Below, piece after piece: positions 54,739-62,555 of a stretch of DNA of 64,000 nucleotides (positions are counted from its first letter, which is position 1; every line of letters starts with the position of its first letter). A model generated the notes under the pieces. It was given only the letters and a program-made list of their open reading frames with translations, ran no database searches and was not told the origin of the DNA. Location: contig JAICWP010000015.1 of the NCBI GenBank assembly GCA_025934735.1, positions 1-64,000 on the forward strand. Reading direction: 5' to 3'. This stretch comes from Terriglobales bacterium. GTDB lineage: Bacteria; Acidobacteriota; Terriglobia; Terriglobales; Acidobacteriaceae. A program made the translations under genes and the position numbers.

Positions 54739-54790
54739 GACATTGGCGAAAGCCGCTTCCAGAGCCGCATTCGCGGGGGATGCCAATGTC
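54739..54790. repeat. Inverted repeat before the DUF4382 gene
   Basis: GACATTGGC (54739-54747) and GCCAATGTC (54782-54790) are perfect nine-base arms 34 bases apart, in the 262-base gap between the RND permease and the lipoprotein gene. Purpose unknown; no T tract follows. Confidence 0.4.
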
Positions 54791-54911
54791 TGGTGCACGC
54801 GCGAGGTCGAGATTTGGCCGCCGTTCTGCGCGTCAGATCGCGACACCCCGTCGCGTGCCACCGCCACATCGTCGGAAAGCTGGACAAGACTGACGCATTC
54901 CGGAGGTGTCA

Positions 54912-56309
54912 ATGGACCGCACTCATGTTGCAGCACTTCTGTTGATTCCTGTGATCATAGGTGTTGCCGTACTGACTGCCTGCAGTAGCGGCGGCAGCAG
55001 CAGTTCGCAGACAGGATTGGTGAATACGGTAATCAGCGATCCGGCGCCCTGCACGTCGCCCACAGGTCCTTTTAGCGGCGTGTGGATCACGGTCACCGAT
55101 GTGCAAATTCACAACAGCAGCACCGGGAAGTGGGTGGATCTGACTCCCGGTCTGACGCCTACGCAGATTAACTTGCTGAATCAGCCCAGCACCGAGTGCT
55201 TTCTGGCGCAGCTTGGTTCTAAGACCGAACTGCAAGCGGGCAGCTACGAGCAGATTCGCATCAATCTGGCGGACACAAACGACCATAGCGTGAAGCTGCA
55301 AGCCGCGAATGCCTGCGGAAGCCAGGCAAACGCTCCCCTTAACTGCGTAGCAACGACGGTCGGCAGCCTGACCACGTTTTCTCCCTTGCTGCTATCCAGC
55401 GAAGACAAGAACGGCATCAAGATTCCGTCCGGGCAGATAGCGGGTGGTAGTTTCACTATTGCCGCGGGCCAAACCAAGGACCTCGATATTGACTTCAATT
55501 CCTGCGCCTCCGTGATCGCCCAGGGCAACGGGCAATACCGGCTCAAGCCGGTGCTGCACGCAGGCGAGGTGGCGCTCAATTCGGCTATCAATGGCAAGAT
55601 CGTGGACGCAGGCAACAACAATCTGCCGATCGATGGCCCGGTCCTGGTGGCATTGGAAGAACGTTCGGACAACACCGATCGGGTGCTGCTGTCCACGATG
55701 GCGGATGCCAACGGCAATTTCACGCTCTGCCCAGTTCCCGCGGGAACCTACGATCTGGTAGCGGTTGCGATCAGCAAATCAGGCGTGGTCTACGCGGCTA
55801 CCGTGGTTACCGGCATTCAGGCTGGAACGGTGATGGGCAATGTGGCGCTGTTCCCTGAGAAAACTGTCAACACCGGAGCCGCCATCATCAGCGGCAATGT
55901 GACAACCATCGGTTCGGGCGAGGATGTGCTGGTGTCAGCGCTGGAGCAGGTCAGCGATGGCGTGAACCCGCCATTTTTCGTCACAGTTCCTTCTATTACG
56001 CCCCTGCCGTCGGCTACATTTACGCTGCCCACCGCGGATGCTCCAACCTGTACGAACTCGCTGTGCACGTTCGAATTCGGCTTGCCGGGTGTGAACCCCG
56101 CGGTTGGCGTGTTCGGGTCTGCGATCAATTACACGCAGTCTTCCGGCGCTACCTACATAGTGGATGCGTTGACGCTGCCGACAACCACGCAGGTGTGCTC
56201 GAAAGCTGAGGTGCAGAGCACCAACATCATGCTAAACCCCGGAGGCTCGCAGGCGAATGTCATCCTGGGATTCAGCGGCTGCACGCCACCGCCGCTTTCG
56301 AATCAGTAA
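54912..56309 (+). CDS. DUF4382 lipoprotein
   Basis: From ATG 54912 (GGAGG six bases upstream; GTG 54906 is an alternative) the protein has 465 residues. Lipobox AVLTAC at about residues 19-24. A DUF4382 domain follows: FSGVWITVTDVQIHNSSTGKWVDLTPG ... LGSKTELQAGSYEQIRINLAD (parts), then carboxypeptidase-regulatory-like Ig strands (NAINGKIVDAGNNNLPIDGPVLVALEE; PVPAGTYDLVAVAISK, in part). It is an outer-surface lipoprotein of unknown role, common in Acidobacteria. Monocistronic. Eight or more cysteines suggest disulfides in the mature protein. Confidence 0.8.
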   Translation: MDRTHVAALLLIPVIIGVAVLTACSSGGSSSSQTGLVNTVISDPAPCTSPTGPFSGVWITVTDVQIHNSSTGKWVDLTPGLTPTQINLLNQPSTECFLAQLGSKTELQAGSYEQIRINLADTNDHSVKLQAANACGSQANAPLNCVATTVGSLTTFSPLLLSSEDKNGIKIPSGQIAGGSFTIAAGQTKDLDIDFNSCASVIAQGNGQYRLKPVLHAGEVALNSAINGKIVDAGNNNLPIDGPVLVALEERSDNTDRVLLSTMADANGNFTLCPVPAGTYDLVAVAISKSGVVYAATVVTGIQAGTVMGNVALFPEKTVNTGAAIISGNVTTIGSGEDVLVSALEQVSDGVNPPFFVTVPSITPLPSATFTLPTADAPTCTNSLCTFEFGLPGVNPAVGVFGSAINYTQSSGATYIVDALTLPTTTQVCSKAEVQSTNIMLNPGGSQANVILGFSGCTPPPLSNQ

Positions 56310-56688
56310 CGCCGAAGGATGCGACGGCTCCTCTTGAGTTTGTCGGGGGCCGTCTGTATTGGCGCAAAGGATGATTGTTGCTTTTTTTGAGCAAACCCGG
56401 AACCGCCAGGCGAACGCCCGAGTGTGACCTACGTCACTCAAGCATTGTGTCGTAGGTCACTGACGGGCTGCAGCAGGTGCCGGTAAGCTCGAATAAATTT
56501 ACGCAGGCGCGCGTTGTGCCATCCTTACCCCACATTCATAACGCGCGCCGTTCCTTTTTGCGTCGCGCACGGCCCTCCCCTAATTCTCCGAGCTTCACGC
56601 AACCAGGCGTCCAATGCAGCCAGTCGCGCCGTCTAAAGCGGCACGCGGTTGACAACCCACGTACACTGTTGCCCCAGGTTCGAGCAAC
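56310..56688. other. 379-base intergenic region before the phytoene-desaturase-like gene
   Basis: No credible ORF. Main feature is the inverted repeat 56424-56460 listed separately. TTGACA near 56650 could be a -35 box but no suitable -10 follows at the right spacing. Confidence 0.45.
56424..56460. promoter_or_regulatory. 10-base inverted repeat (possible operator)
   Basis: GTGACCTACG (56424-56433) and CGTAGGTCAC (56451-56460) are perfect arms with a 17-base spacer. TGACCTACGTCA inside the left arm is itself nearly symmetrical. It is 229 bases upstream of the flavoprotein gene and 115 bases after the lipoprotein stop; regulator binding or an RNA hairpin are both possible. Confidence 0.5.
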
Positions 56689-58293
56689 ATGTACGACGCC
56701 ATTTTTGTCGGCAGTGGCATCAACTCGCTGGTAGGCGCGGCCTTGCTTTCCAAGGCGGGGTGGAAAGTGTGTGTGCTGGAGCGTAGTTCCTGGCTGGGCG
56801 GAGCGATTCGGACCGCGGAGATAACCGAGCCGGGGTTCATGCACGACATCTTTTCCGCCTGGCACCCGCTGTTTGCAGGCTCGGAAGCGTTCGGGCTGCT
56901 GAAGAAAGACCTGGCGGAGCGCGGGCTGGAATACCTCAATACCGAGTATCCCACCGCTACCTTAATGCCCGATGGCAGTGCAGCTTTTCTTGCTACTTCT
57001 CAGCCGGCCAACGTGCAGGAATTCGATCGCCTGGCGCCGGCTGAAGGAGCCGCGTGGGCCCAGACTCTTGATGAATTCCTAAAAAACGCGGATCTCGCCT
57101 TTGGGCTGCTGGGCACCGAGCTCTGGTCCGGCGCCGGGCTGCAACTCGCGGCGAAATCTTTTCGCCGTCTGCGCACCCGGGGCGCGCTGGAATTCTCCGC
57201 GGCACTGCTGGGCACCAGCCGCGACTGGCTCACTTCCACATTTCGCGCTCCCGCTGTGCACGGCCTGCTGGCTCCATGGGTACTGCACATGGGATTGGGG
57301 CCGGAGGGCGCCGGCTCCGGACTGATGAACAAAATCATTGCGGTGGCCCTGCAGCTGGGAGGCATGCCGGTGCCGCGCGGCGGTGGTGCAAAACTGGCCG
57401 ATGCCCTGGTCCGCCTCATTCGCGATGCTGGGGGGCAGCTCGAGACTGGCGCCCACGTGGAACGCGTGGAGGTGAAGAACGGGAGGGCTGTCGGTGTGCG
57501 CTCTCGGGGCAAGCTGATAGAAGTGCGCAAGGCGGTGATTTGCAGCGTGACCCCGCAGCAACTCTACACACAGTTGCTGGAGCGCAGGTTTCTTCCCGAC
57601 TGGGTTGTGGATCGCGCCCAGCGATTCCGCTATGGACGCGCCGACATGCAGATCCATCTTGCGCTTTCCGAGCCGCCGCGCTGGCCGCATGGGGATCAGC
57701 GCTTTCTGCGAACCGCCATTGTCCACGTCAATGACGGGCTGGATGGGGTTTCTCGTGCGGTGAATGAGGCCGAACGCGGACTGATACCCGCTGATCCCAC
57801 AGTGGTCGTGGGCCAACCCGTGGCGGTGGACCCGTCGCGCGCCCCCGAGGGCTGCTGGATATTCTGGCTGCAGTTGCAGGAACTGCCCAGCCATCCCAAA
57901 GGCGATGCTGCAGGTCAGCTGGACACAAGTGATGGCACGTGGACGGAGTCGCTGCGCGAGCGCTACGCCGATCGGGTCATGGCCAAGCTGGCGCGGCAGA
58001 TCCCCAACCTGGAAAGCTCCATTCGCAAACGCGTGGTGCTCTCGCCCGCCGACTTGGAAGCCTCCAATATCAACCTGGTTGGCGGCGATCCTTACAGCGG
58101 CTCCTGCGCACCCGACCAGTTTTTTCTGTGGCGGCCTTTCGCCGGCGTGGCCAACCACCGCACGCCAGTTCACGGCTTGTACCACATTGGAGCTTCCACT
58201 CATCCCGGACCCGGCTTGCACGGAACCTCCGGACTTTTGGTGGCGAAACATCTCCTGGGACAGGCCAAGTTGCGCAAACTCGCGGCGAAATGA
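56689..58293 (+). CDS. FAD-dependent phytoene-desaturase/PYROXD2-like oxidoreductase
   Basis: A 534-residue flavoprotein. The N-terminus IFVGSGINSLVGAALLSKAGWKV carries the dinucleotide motif, and GGAIRTAEITEPGF the CrtI-type second motif. Near the C-terminus GLYHIGASTHPGPGLHGTSGLLVAKHLLG is the amine-oxidase/phytoene-dehydrogenase flavin closure (partly quoted: GLYHIGASTHPGPGLHG). Length fits bacterial relatives of PYROXD2, which act on polyenes or unknown substrates. It converges on the monooxygenase fusion gene with only two bases between stops. No carotenoid gene neighbours, so a role near indole or aromatic metabolism is possible but unproven. Confidence 0.8.
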   Translation: MYDAIFVGSGINSLVGAALLSKAGWKVCVLERSSWLGGAIRTAEITEPGFMHDIFSAWHPLFAGSEAFGLLKKDLAERGLEYLNTEYPTATLMPDGSAAFLATSQPANVQEFDRLAPAEGAAWAQTLDEFLKNADLAFGLLGTELWSGAGLQLAAKSFRRLRTRGALEFSAALLGTSRDWLTSTFRAPAVHGLLAPWVLHMGLGPEGAGSGLMNKIIAVALQLGGMPVPRGGGAKLADALVRLIRDAGGQLETGAHVERVEVKNGRAVGVRSRGKLIEVRKAVICSVTPQQLYTQLLERRFLPDWVVDRAQRFRYGRADMQIHLALSEPPRWPHGDQRFLRTAIVHVNDGLDGVSRAVNEAERGLIPADPTVVVGQPVAVDPSRAPEGCWIFWLQLQELPSHPKGDAAGQLDTSDGTWTESLRERYADRVMAKLARQIPNLESSIRKRVVLSPADLEASNINLVGGDPYSGSCAPDQFFLWRPFAGVANHRTPVHGLYHIGASTHPGPGLHGTSGLLVAKHLLGQAKLRKLAAK

Positions 58294-58295
58294 AT

Positions 58296-60020
58296 TTATT
58301 CCGGAATATCGGGATGCCGGGTGGCCAGCCGGTAGCGGCCGGAATGGAACACTAGCGGCTCGCCATCGGCATACTTGTAATCCTCCACCTCGCCCAGAAA
58401 AATCACGTGGTCGCCGCCGTCGTACTGGCGCACGTTGCGGCAAACGAAGTGCGCGTTCACACCGCTGAGCAGCGGCACCCCGCCGGAGCCCTCGGCGAAT
58501 TCTACTCCAGAGAATTTGTCGGGGAGCGGAGTGGAAAATTGCCGCGAAAGGTGGTGCTGGTTGGCGGCCAGCACGTTGACCCCGAAGTGACTGGCGTGGG
58601 TGAAGTCGACGAAGCTGGGGGCCTGGCGCGAGAGGCTCCACAACACTAGTGGCGGGTCGAGTGAGACGGAAGAGAACGAGTTGACGGTCACGCCTACTTT
58701 GCGGCCGTCGGCGGTGCGCGCGGTCACCACCGTCACACCGGTGGCAAACTGGCCGAGCGCGCGCCGGAAATCGCGCCGGTCCATGCGATCGGCAACCGCC
58801 TTGGCCTCCTGGCGTACGAAATTGTCTGCTTCTGCGGAATCCATGAACCAGGGAAAGAGCGTGCGCGGATCATCAAACCCGTTGACCACCGCCGCGCCCA
58901 CCGCCTGGATCCTGCCAGCGCAGTCCAGCAACTTGAGCACGTGCCCCGGCGGCTTCAGCAGCAGGTTGGTCCAGTTGACCACCCACTGAGCGTAGCCGGT
59001 CCAATAACGTTCGAACGTCTGCTGCATCCAGGCTGCATCAGCGGAGTTTGCAGCGCGCTCCAGGATGCTCTCCAGGTAAATTTCGGCGCAGCGTGCGGCA
59101 TTGTTGGAACCCTGCCCGGTAATGGGATCGTTCAACACCACGGCATCGGCCATGCCCAGCACCGGCCGGCCTGAGGGAAGCACCCCTACGGGCTTGCGCA
59201 CCGCCGGAATCACTCGTCCAGTCAGCACGCCGTGATCATCAGTGAGTTCGAGGTCGGCGCAGCGCTCCGCCTCCCAAGGCAAAAAAGTTTCCAGGATCCA
59301 CTTGCTGCGCGCGAGATGCTCGGCGGGACTTTTTACGTCGTCCCAGCAATCCATGGGGCTGCCGGGCAAGCCCTCGAAGACCATGATTTCGCAGGCGCCG
59401 GAGGTGGTCAGCGCGGGAAACACGAAGTATTCGCCAACATTAGGGATCAGATTGAAGCAGACGGCAGGATAGGGCCGGCGGGGCCGCAGGTTGCGGACGT
59501 AAGTGAGAGCCAGGACGCGCTGCGGCTCAGCATAAGGCGAGCGGCTGGGATCGCGCTCGAAAAGGCCGGCGAGAGAACCCTTGCCGCTGGCGACAATCAC
59601 CAGGTCTTGACTCCGGGCGCAAGACTCAAGTTCGGCCACGCCAGCAGCCTGAACCTGCAACTTGCCGCCACGTTGTTCAAATTCGCACATCCAGCGGGGA
59701 ATCTTCACACGCTGGTCCACCGATTGCGCGTAGTCATCCAGCCGTGCCGCCCAGTCCAGGCTCTTGCCGCCCACGCCGTCGGGCACAGCAAAAGCAATCC
59801 CCTCCACCTTCGAACATTCCTCTTCCCAGAAATTCAGGTTGAGGTTGCGCTCGATCTCCAGCGCCGAATCGAACATGCATTGGCTGGACATCACATAGCC
59901 GTCGCGGATTTCCTGAGCCGAGCGGTCGGAGTAAAGCGTCACTTCGTAGCCGGCGCCCAACAGTCCCAGGGCAAGCTGCAAGCCCGACTGCCCGGCCCCG
60001 ACAATGGCGATGCGCTTCAT
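58296..60020 (-). CDS. Self-sufficient group E flavoprotein monooxygenase fused to flavin reductase (StyA2B-like, probable indole monooxygenase)
   Basis: A 574-residue fusion. Residues 1-411 are a StyA-type epoxidase: IVGAGQSGLQLALGLL (residues 6-21), NDPITGQGSNNAAR (298-310). From about 413, DRRDFRRALGQFATGVTVVTA begins a flavin:NAD(P)H reductase (StyB/HpaC) domain with NSFSSVSLDPPLVLWSL and SGVNAHFVCRN. Reported residues separating indole from styrene monooxygenases align here as S45, Q47, M49, V72, I75 and A98 (styrene enzymes: N, V, H, Y, H, S), as recalled from group E comparisons. Such enzymes oxidise indole at C2-C3, giving indigo precursors. It lies 15 bases after the SDR gene. Similar fusions are known from Rhodococcus opacus (StyA2B). 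Confidence 0.85.
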   Translation of the reverse strand: MKRIAIVGAGQSGLQLALGLLGAGYEVTLYSDRSAQEIRDGYVMSSQCMFDSALEIERNLNLNFWEEECSKVEGIAFAVPDGVGGKSLDWAARLDDYAQSVDQRVKIPRWMCEFEQRGGKLQVQAAGVAELESCARSQDLVIVASGKGSLAGLFERDPSRSPYAEPQRVLALTYVRNLRPRRPYPAVCFNLIPNVGEYFVFPALTTSGACEIMVFEGLPGSPMDCWDDVKSPAEHLARSKWILETFLPWEAERCADLELTDDHGVLTGRVIPAVRKPVGVLPSGRPVLGMADAVVLNDPITGQGSNNAARCAEIYLESILERAANSADAAWMQQTFERYWTGYAQWVVNWTNLLLKPPGHVLKLLDCAGRIQAVGAAVVNGFDDPRTLFPWFMDSAEADNFVRQEAKAVADRMDRRDFRRALGQFATGVTVVTARTADGRKVGVTVNSFSSVSLDPPLVLWSLSRQAPSFVDFTHASHFGVNVLAANQHHLSRQFSTPLPDKFSGVEFAEGSGGVPLLSGVNAHFVCRNVRQYDGGDHVIFLGEVEDYKYADGEPLVFHSGRYRLATRHPDIPE

Positions 60021-60035
60021 GGCTGAAGAACGAGT

Positions 60036-60824
60036 TTATTCCATCAGCTTGGGAATGGCAGGAGCCGCCATTTCCGGGCCCATCGCCGAATAGCCGCCGT
60101 CCACCGCCAAGTCAGTTCCGGTAATAAAAGACGCGTGGCTAGAGCAGAGGAACAAGACCGCCTGCGCTACTTCCTCCGGTTCGCCCACTCGGCCCAGCAA
60201 ATGGAAGGGGCCGCCCACCCGGTTGGTCTTGGCTTTGTCACCATGGGTGAGGTCATCCATCAGGCGGCACCAGGTCCAGCCCGGCGACACCGAGTTCACG
60301 CGAATCTTGTCGCCGGCCAGGTCCATGGCTTCATTGCGCGTGAGCTGGAGGATGGCCGCCTTGGTGACGGGATAAAGCCAGCGACCGGTCTGCGCCACCT
60401 TGGCGCTTATGCTGCCAAAGTTCACCACCGCGCCGCCGCCGCGCTTGATCATGTGGGAGCGCACCGCTTTCAGCATCATCACGCCGCCCACCACATTCAC
60501 GTTGTAGCTGTCCAGCCAGTCCTTGCGCGTGGAGTTGAGGGCGTCGTCTATATAAACGCAGGCCAGGTTAACCAGAAAATCCACGCCGCCGAAAGTGGAA
60601 ACCGCACGCTCAACACAGGTGGCAATCTGGGCGTCGTCGGCCAGATCGGTTTTGACGAAAAGCACATCCTTGCCCAATTCCTTGGCCACAGCTTGGCCGC
60701 CAGGTTCGTTGACGTCGGCAATCACGACCTTGGCGCCTTCACGCTGAAACGCGCGCACCACGGCCGCCCCGATCAGGGTTGCTCCGCCGGTGACGATGCT
60801 TACTTTGCTTTTCAGTCCATCCAT
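60036..60824 (-). CDS. SDR-family dehydrogenase in the monooxygenase operon (IifB-like candidate)
   Basis: From ATG 60824 (CGGAGC about nine bases upstream) the protein has 262 residues; an open frame continues upstream to 61037 but is not protein-like and overlaps the divergent gene. NAD(P) motif SIVTGGATLIGAAVVRAF, then VDFLVNLACVY and active-site S-YxxxK (GSISAKVAQTGRWLYPVTKAA). It is followed 15 bases later by the monooxygenase-reductase fusion. In Acinetobacter and relatives, SDR IifB oxidises the dihydroxyindoline made by IifC/IifD. That analogy, not direct homology evidence, underlies the IifB suggestion. Confidence 0.85.
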   Translation of the reverse strand: MDGLKSKVSIVTGGATLIGAAVVRAFQREGAKVVIADVNEPGGQAVAKELGKDVLFVKTDLADDAQIATCVERAVSTFGGVDFLVNLACVYIDDALNSTRKDWLDSYNVNVVGGVMMLKAVRSHMIKRGGGAVVNFGSISAKVAQTGRWLYPVTKAAILQLTRNEAMDLAGDKIRVNSVSPGWTWCRLMDDLTHGDKAKTNRVGGPFHLLGRVGEPEEVAQAVLFLCSSHASFITGTDLAVDGGYSAMGPEMAAPAIPKLME

Positions 60825-60922
60825 GCTGTGCTCCGTGCTAACTGCCGGTTTTGGGAAGGCAAACCGTATCACGCCGCTCCGTGGCTGAACAAGTATGCCA
60901 AACGCCCTTGCCGCGACGCATT

Positions 60923-60952
60923 TTGCCGCTGCGGCAGGGTTGGGGTTATAGT
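60923..60952 (+). promoter_or_regulatory. Candidate promoter for the standalone monooxygenase
   Basis: TTGCCG (60923) and TATAGT (60947) are 18 bases apart, 66 bases upstream of the ATG at 61018, within the 193-base divergent gap to the SDR gene. GGAG lies a few bases before the ATG. The consensus match is moderate. Confidence 0.4.
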
Positions 60953-61017
60953 ATGCAGCCTGCAACGGCAGCGAAGCCGTACCAGAAAGTACCCGGAGAG
61001 CGACCAGGAGCGAACAC

Positions 61018-62250
61018 ATGCGCAAAATCGCGATCATCGGCGGCGGACAATCGGGATTACAGCTGGGGTTGGGCTTGCTTCAGCACAAGTATGAAGTGAC
61101 GCTGGTGTCCAACCGCACGCCTGAGCAGATTTTTCAGGGGCGCGTTACCTCCAGCCAGTTCATGTTTCACGGTTCCCTGCAGAACGAGCGCGACCTGGCC
61201 ATCAACTTCTGGGAGAAGGATTGTCCCATCACCGAAGGCATCGCCTTCACCATTCCCGGCCCTAACCGCACAAAGGCGCTGTTCTGGGAGTCGAAGCTGG
61301 ACCATTACGGGCAGTCCGTGGACCAGCGGGTAAAGTTTTCCGGATGGCTGAAGGAATTCGCAAAGCGCGGCGGCAACCTGGTGATTCAGGATGCCGGTCC
61401 CAAGGACGTGGACCAATACAGCCAAAGCAACGACCTGGTGATTGTGGCCGCCGGCAAGGGCGAGATCAACCGCATGTTCGAGCGAGACGCGGAGAAATCT
61501 CCCTTTGATCAGCCCATGCGCGCGCTGGCTCTTACTTACGTGAAAGGCATGGTGCCACGGAAACCTTTCACCGCAGTATCGTTCAACCTGCTTCCGGGGG
61601 TGGGCGAGTACTTTGTGTTTCCCGCACTGACCACCACCGGTGCCTGCGAGATTATGGTCTTTGAGGGCGTGCCGGGCGGGCCGATGGATTGCTGGGCGGA
61701 TGTGAAGACGCCGGAGCAGCATCTGGCCAAGAGCAAGTGGATCCTGGACACTTTGATGCCGCTCGAAGGCGAGCGCTGCCGCGACATCGAACTCACCGAC
61801 AATAACGGCATTCTGACCGGCCGGTTTGCCCCGACGGTAAGGAAACCGATCTGTAAGCTGCCTTCTGGGAAGCTGGCGCTGGGGATGGCTGACGTGGTGT
61901 GCACCAACGATCCCATTACCGGGCAAGGATCAAACACCGCCAGCAAAGGCGCCGCAATCTACATGCAATGCATTCTCGACCGCGGCAATAAGCCGTTTGA
62001 TGCAGCGTGGATGCAGGAAACCTTCGACCAATTCTGGAAGTACGCGCAGTGGGTAACGCGCTGGACCAATTCCCTGCTGGTTCCGCCGGAGCCCCAGATC
62101 CTGCAATTGATGGGGGCTGCCAGCCAGATTCCCCGATTGGCGTCCAAGATCGCCAACGGTTTCAATAACCCGCCTGATTACGCGCCCTGGTGGTTCGATG
62201 GCAAGGAAGCGGAAAAACTTATCAATGGCATGGCGGCAGCGGCCGTCTAA
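61018..62250 (+). CDS. Standalone group E flavoprotein monooxygenase (StyA1-like)
   Basis: A 410-residue StyA-type oxygenase without reductase domain. IIGGGQSGLQLGLGLL (residues 6-21) and NDPITGQGSNTASKGA near the C-terminus correspond to the StyA core. It is clearly paralogous to the fusion protein on the opposite strand (EYFVFPALTT.GACEIMVFEG shared). Fingerprint positions: S45, Q47, M49 as in indole enzymes, I75, but T72 and G98 rather than V/I and A. It needs reduced FAD, plausibly from the fused reductase next door. The divergent gene pair is set around a 193-base region. The ribosome site CAGGAGCG precedes ATG 61018. Confidence 0.87.
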   Translation: MRKIAIIGGGQSGLQLGLGLLQHKYEVTLVSNRTPEQIFQGRVTSSQFMFHGSLQNERDLAINFWEKDCPITEGIAFTIPGPNRTKALFWESKLDHYGQSVDQRVKFSGWLKEFAKRGGNLVIQDAGPKDVDQYSQSNDLVIVAAGKGEINRMFERDAEKSPFDQPMRALALTYVKGMVPRKPFTAVSFNLLPGVGEYFVFPALTTTGACEIMVFEGVPGGPMDCWADVKTPEQHLAKSKWILDTLMPLEGERCRDIELTDNNGILTGRFAPTVRKPICKLPSGKLALGMADVVCTNDPITGQGSNTASKGAAIYMQCILDRGNKPFDAAWMQETFDQFWKYAQWVTRWTNSLLVPPEPQILQLMGAASQIPRLASKIANGFNNPPDYAPWWFDGKEAEKLINGMAAAAV

Positions 62251-62555
62251 AAGCGAGAGCGGCTACAGCAAAAGCAAACACCGTCTGTTGTGAATTTCAA
62301 CGAACGGTCATTTTCAGATGTTGACCCGTCCGAATTTCCGCTCAGGCTCTTGACTTTGATTCTGCTCCGTTGTTGAATAAGCCGCTTTCGCAACTTTTTC
62401 CGTCAAAAGAACTCAGTATTCGCGTGGGGTGAGTGCTGAGGTGCGATTCAGTTAGCAAGTACTAGCTGGAGCGGCATTGTCTCGAGACCTCTCATTGTCG
62501 TTTTCAACACATTTTGGAAGGTGCTGCGAGCCGAATCACCGCTGAAGGGGGAGAA
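62251..62555. other. 305-base intergenic region before the TonB-dependent receptor gene
   Basis: AT-richer than its surroundings (CAACTTTTTCCGTCAAAAG). No ORF of note. TTGACT at 62350 with TTGAAT 17 bases on is a possible minus-35/minus-10 pair but weak. No repeats recognised. Confidence 0.4.

Noticed and set aside
60825-61037. Upstream extension of the SDR gene
   Set aside because: Overlaps the divergent monooxygenase start and promoter; a good ribosome site precedes ATG 60824 where the Rossmann fold starts.
58296-62250. Styrene degradation (styAB) interpretation
   Set aside because: No styrene oxide isomerase or phenylacetaldehyde dehydrogenase nearby, and fingerprint residues favour indole enzymes.
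62350-62377. Sigma-70 promoter for the TonB-dependent receptor
   Set aside because: Only a fair TTGACT box; the -10 match is poor, so it is mentioned but not claimed.
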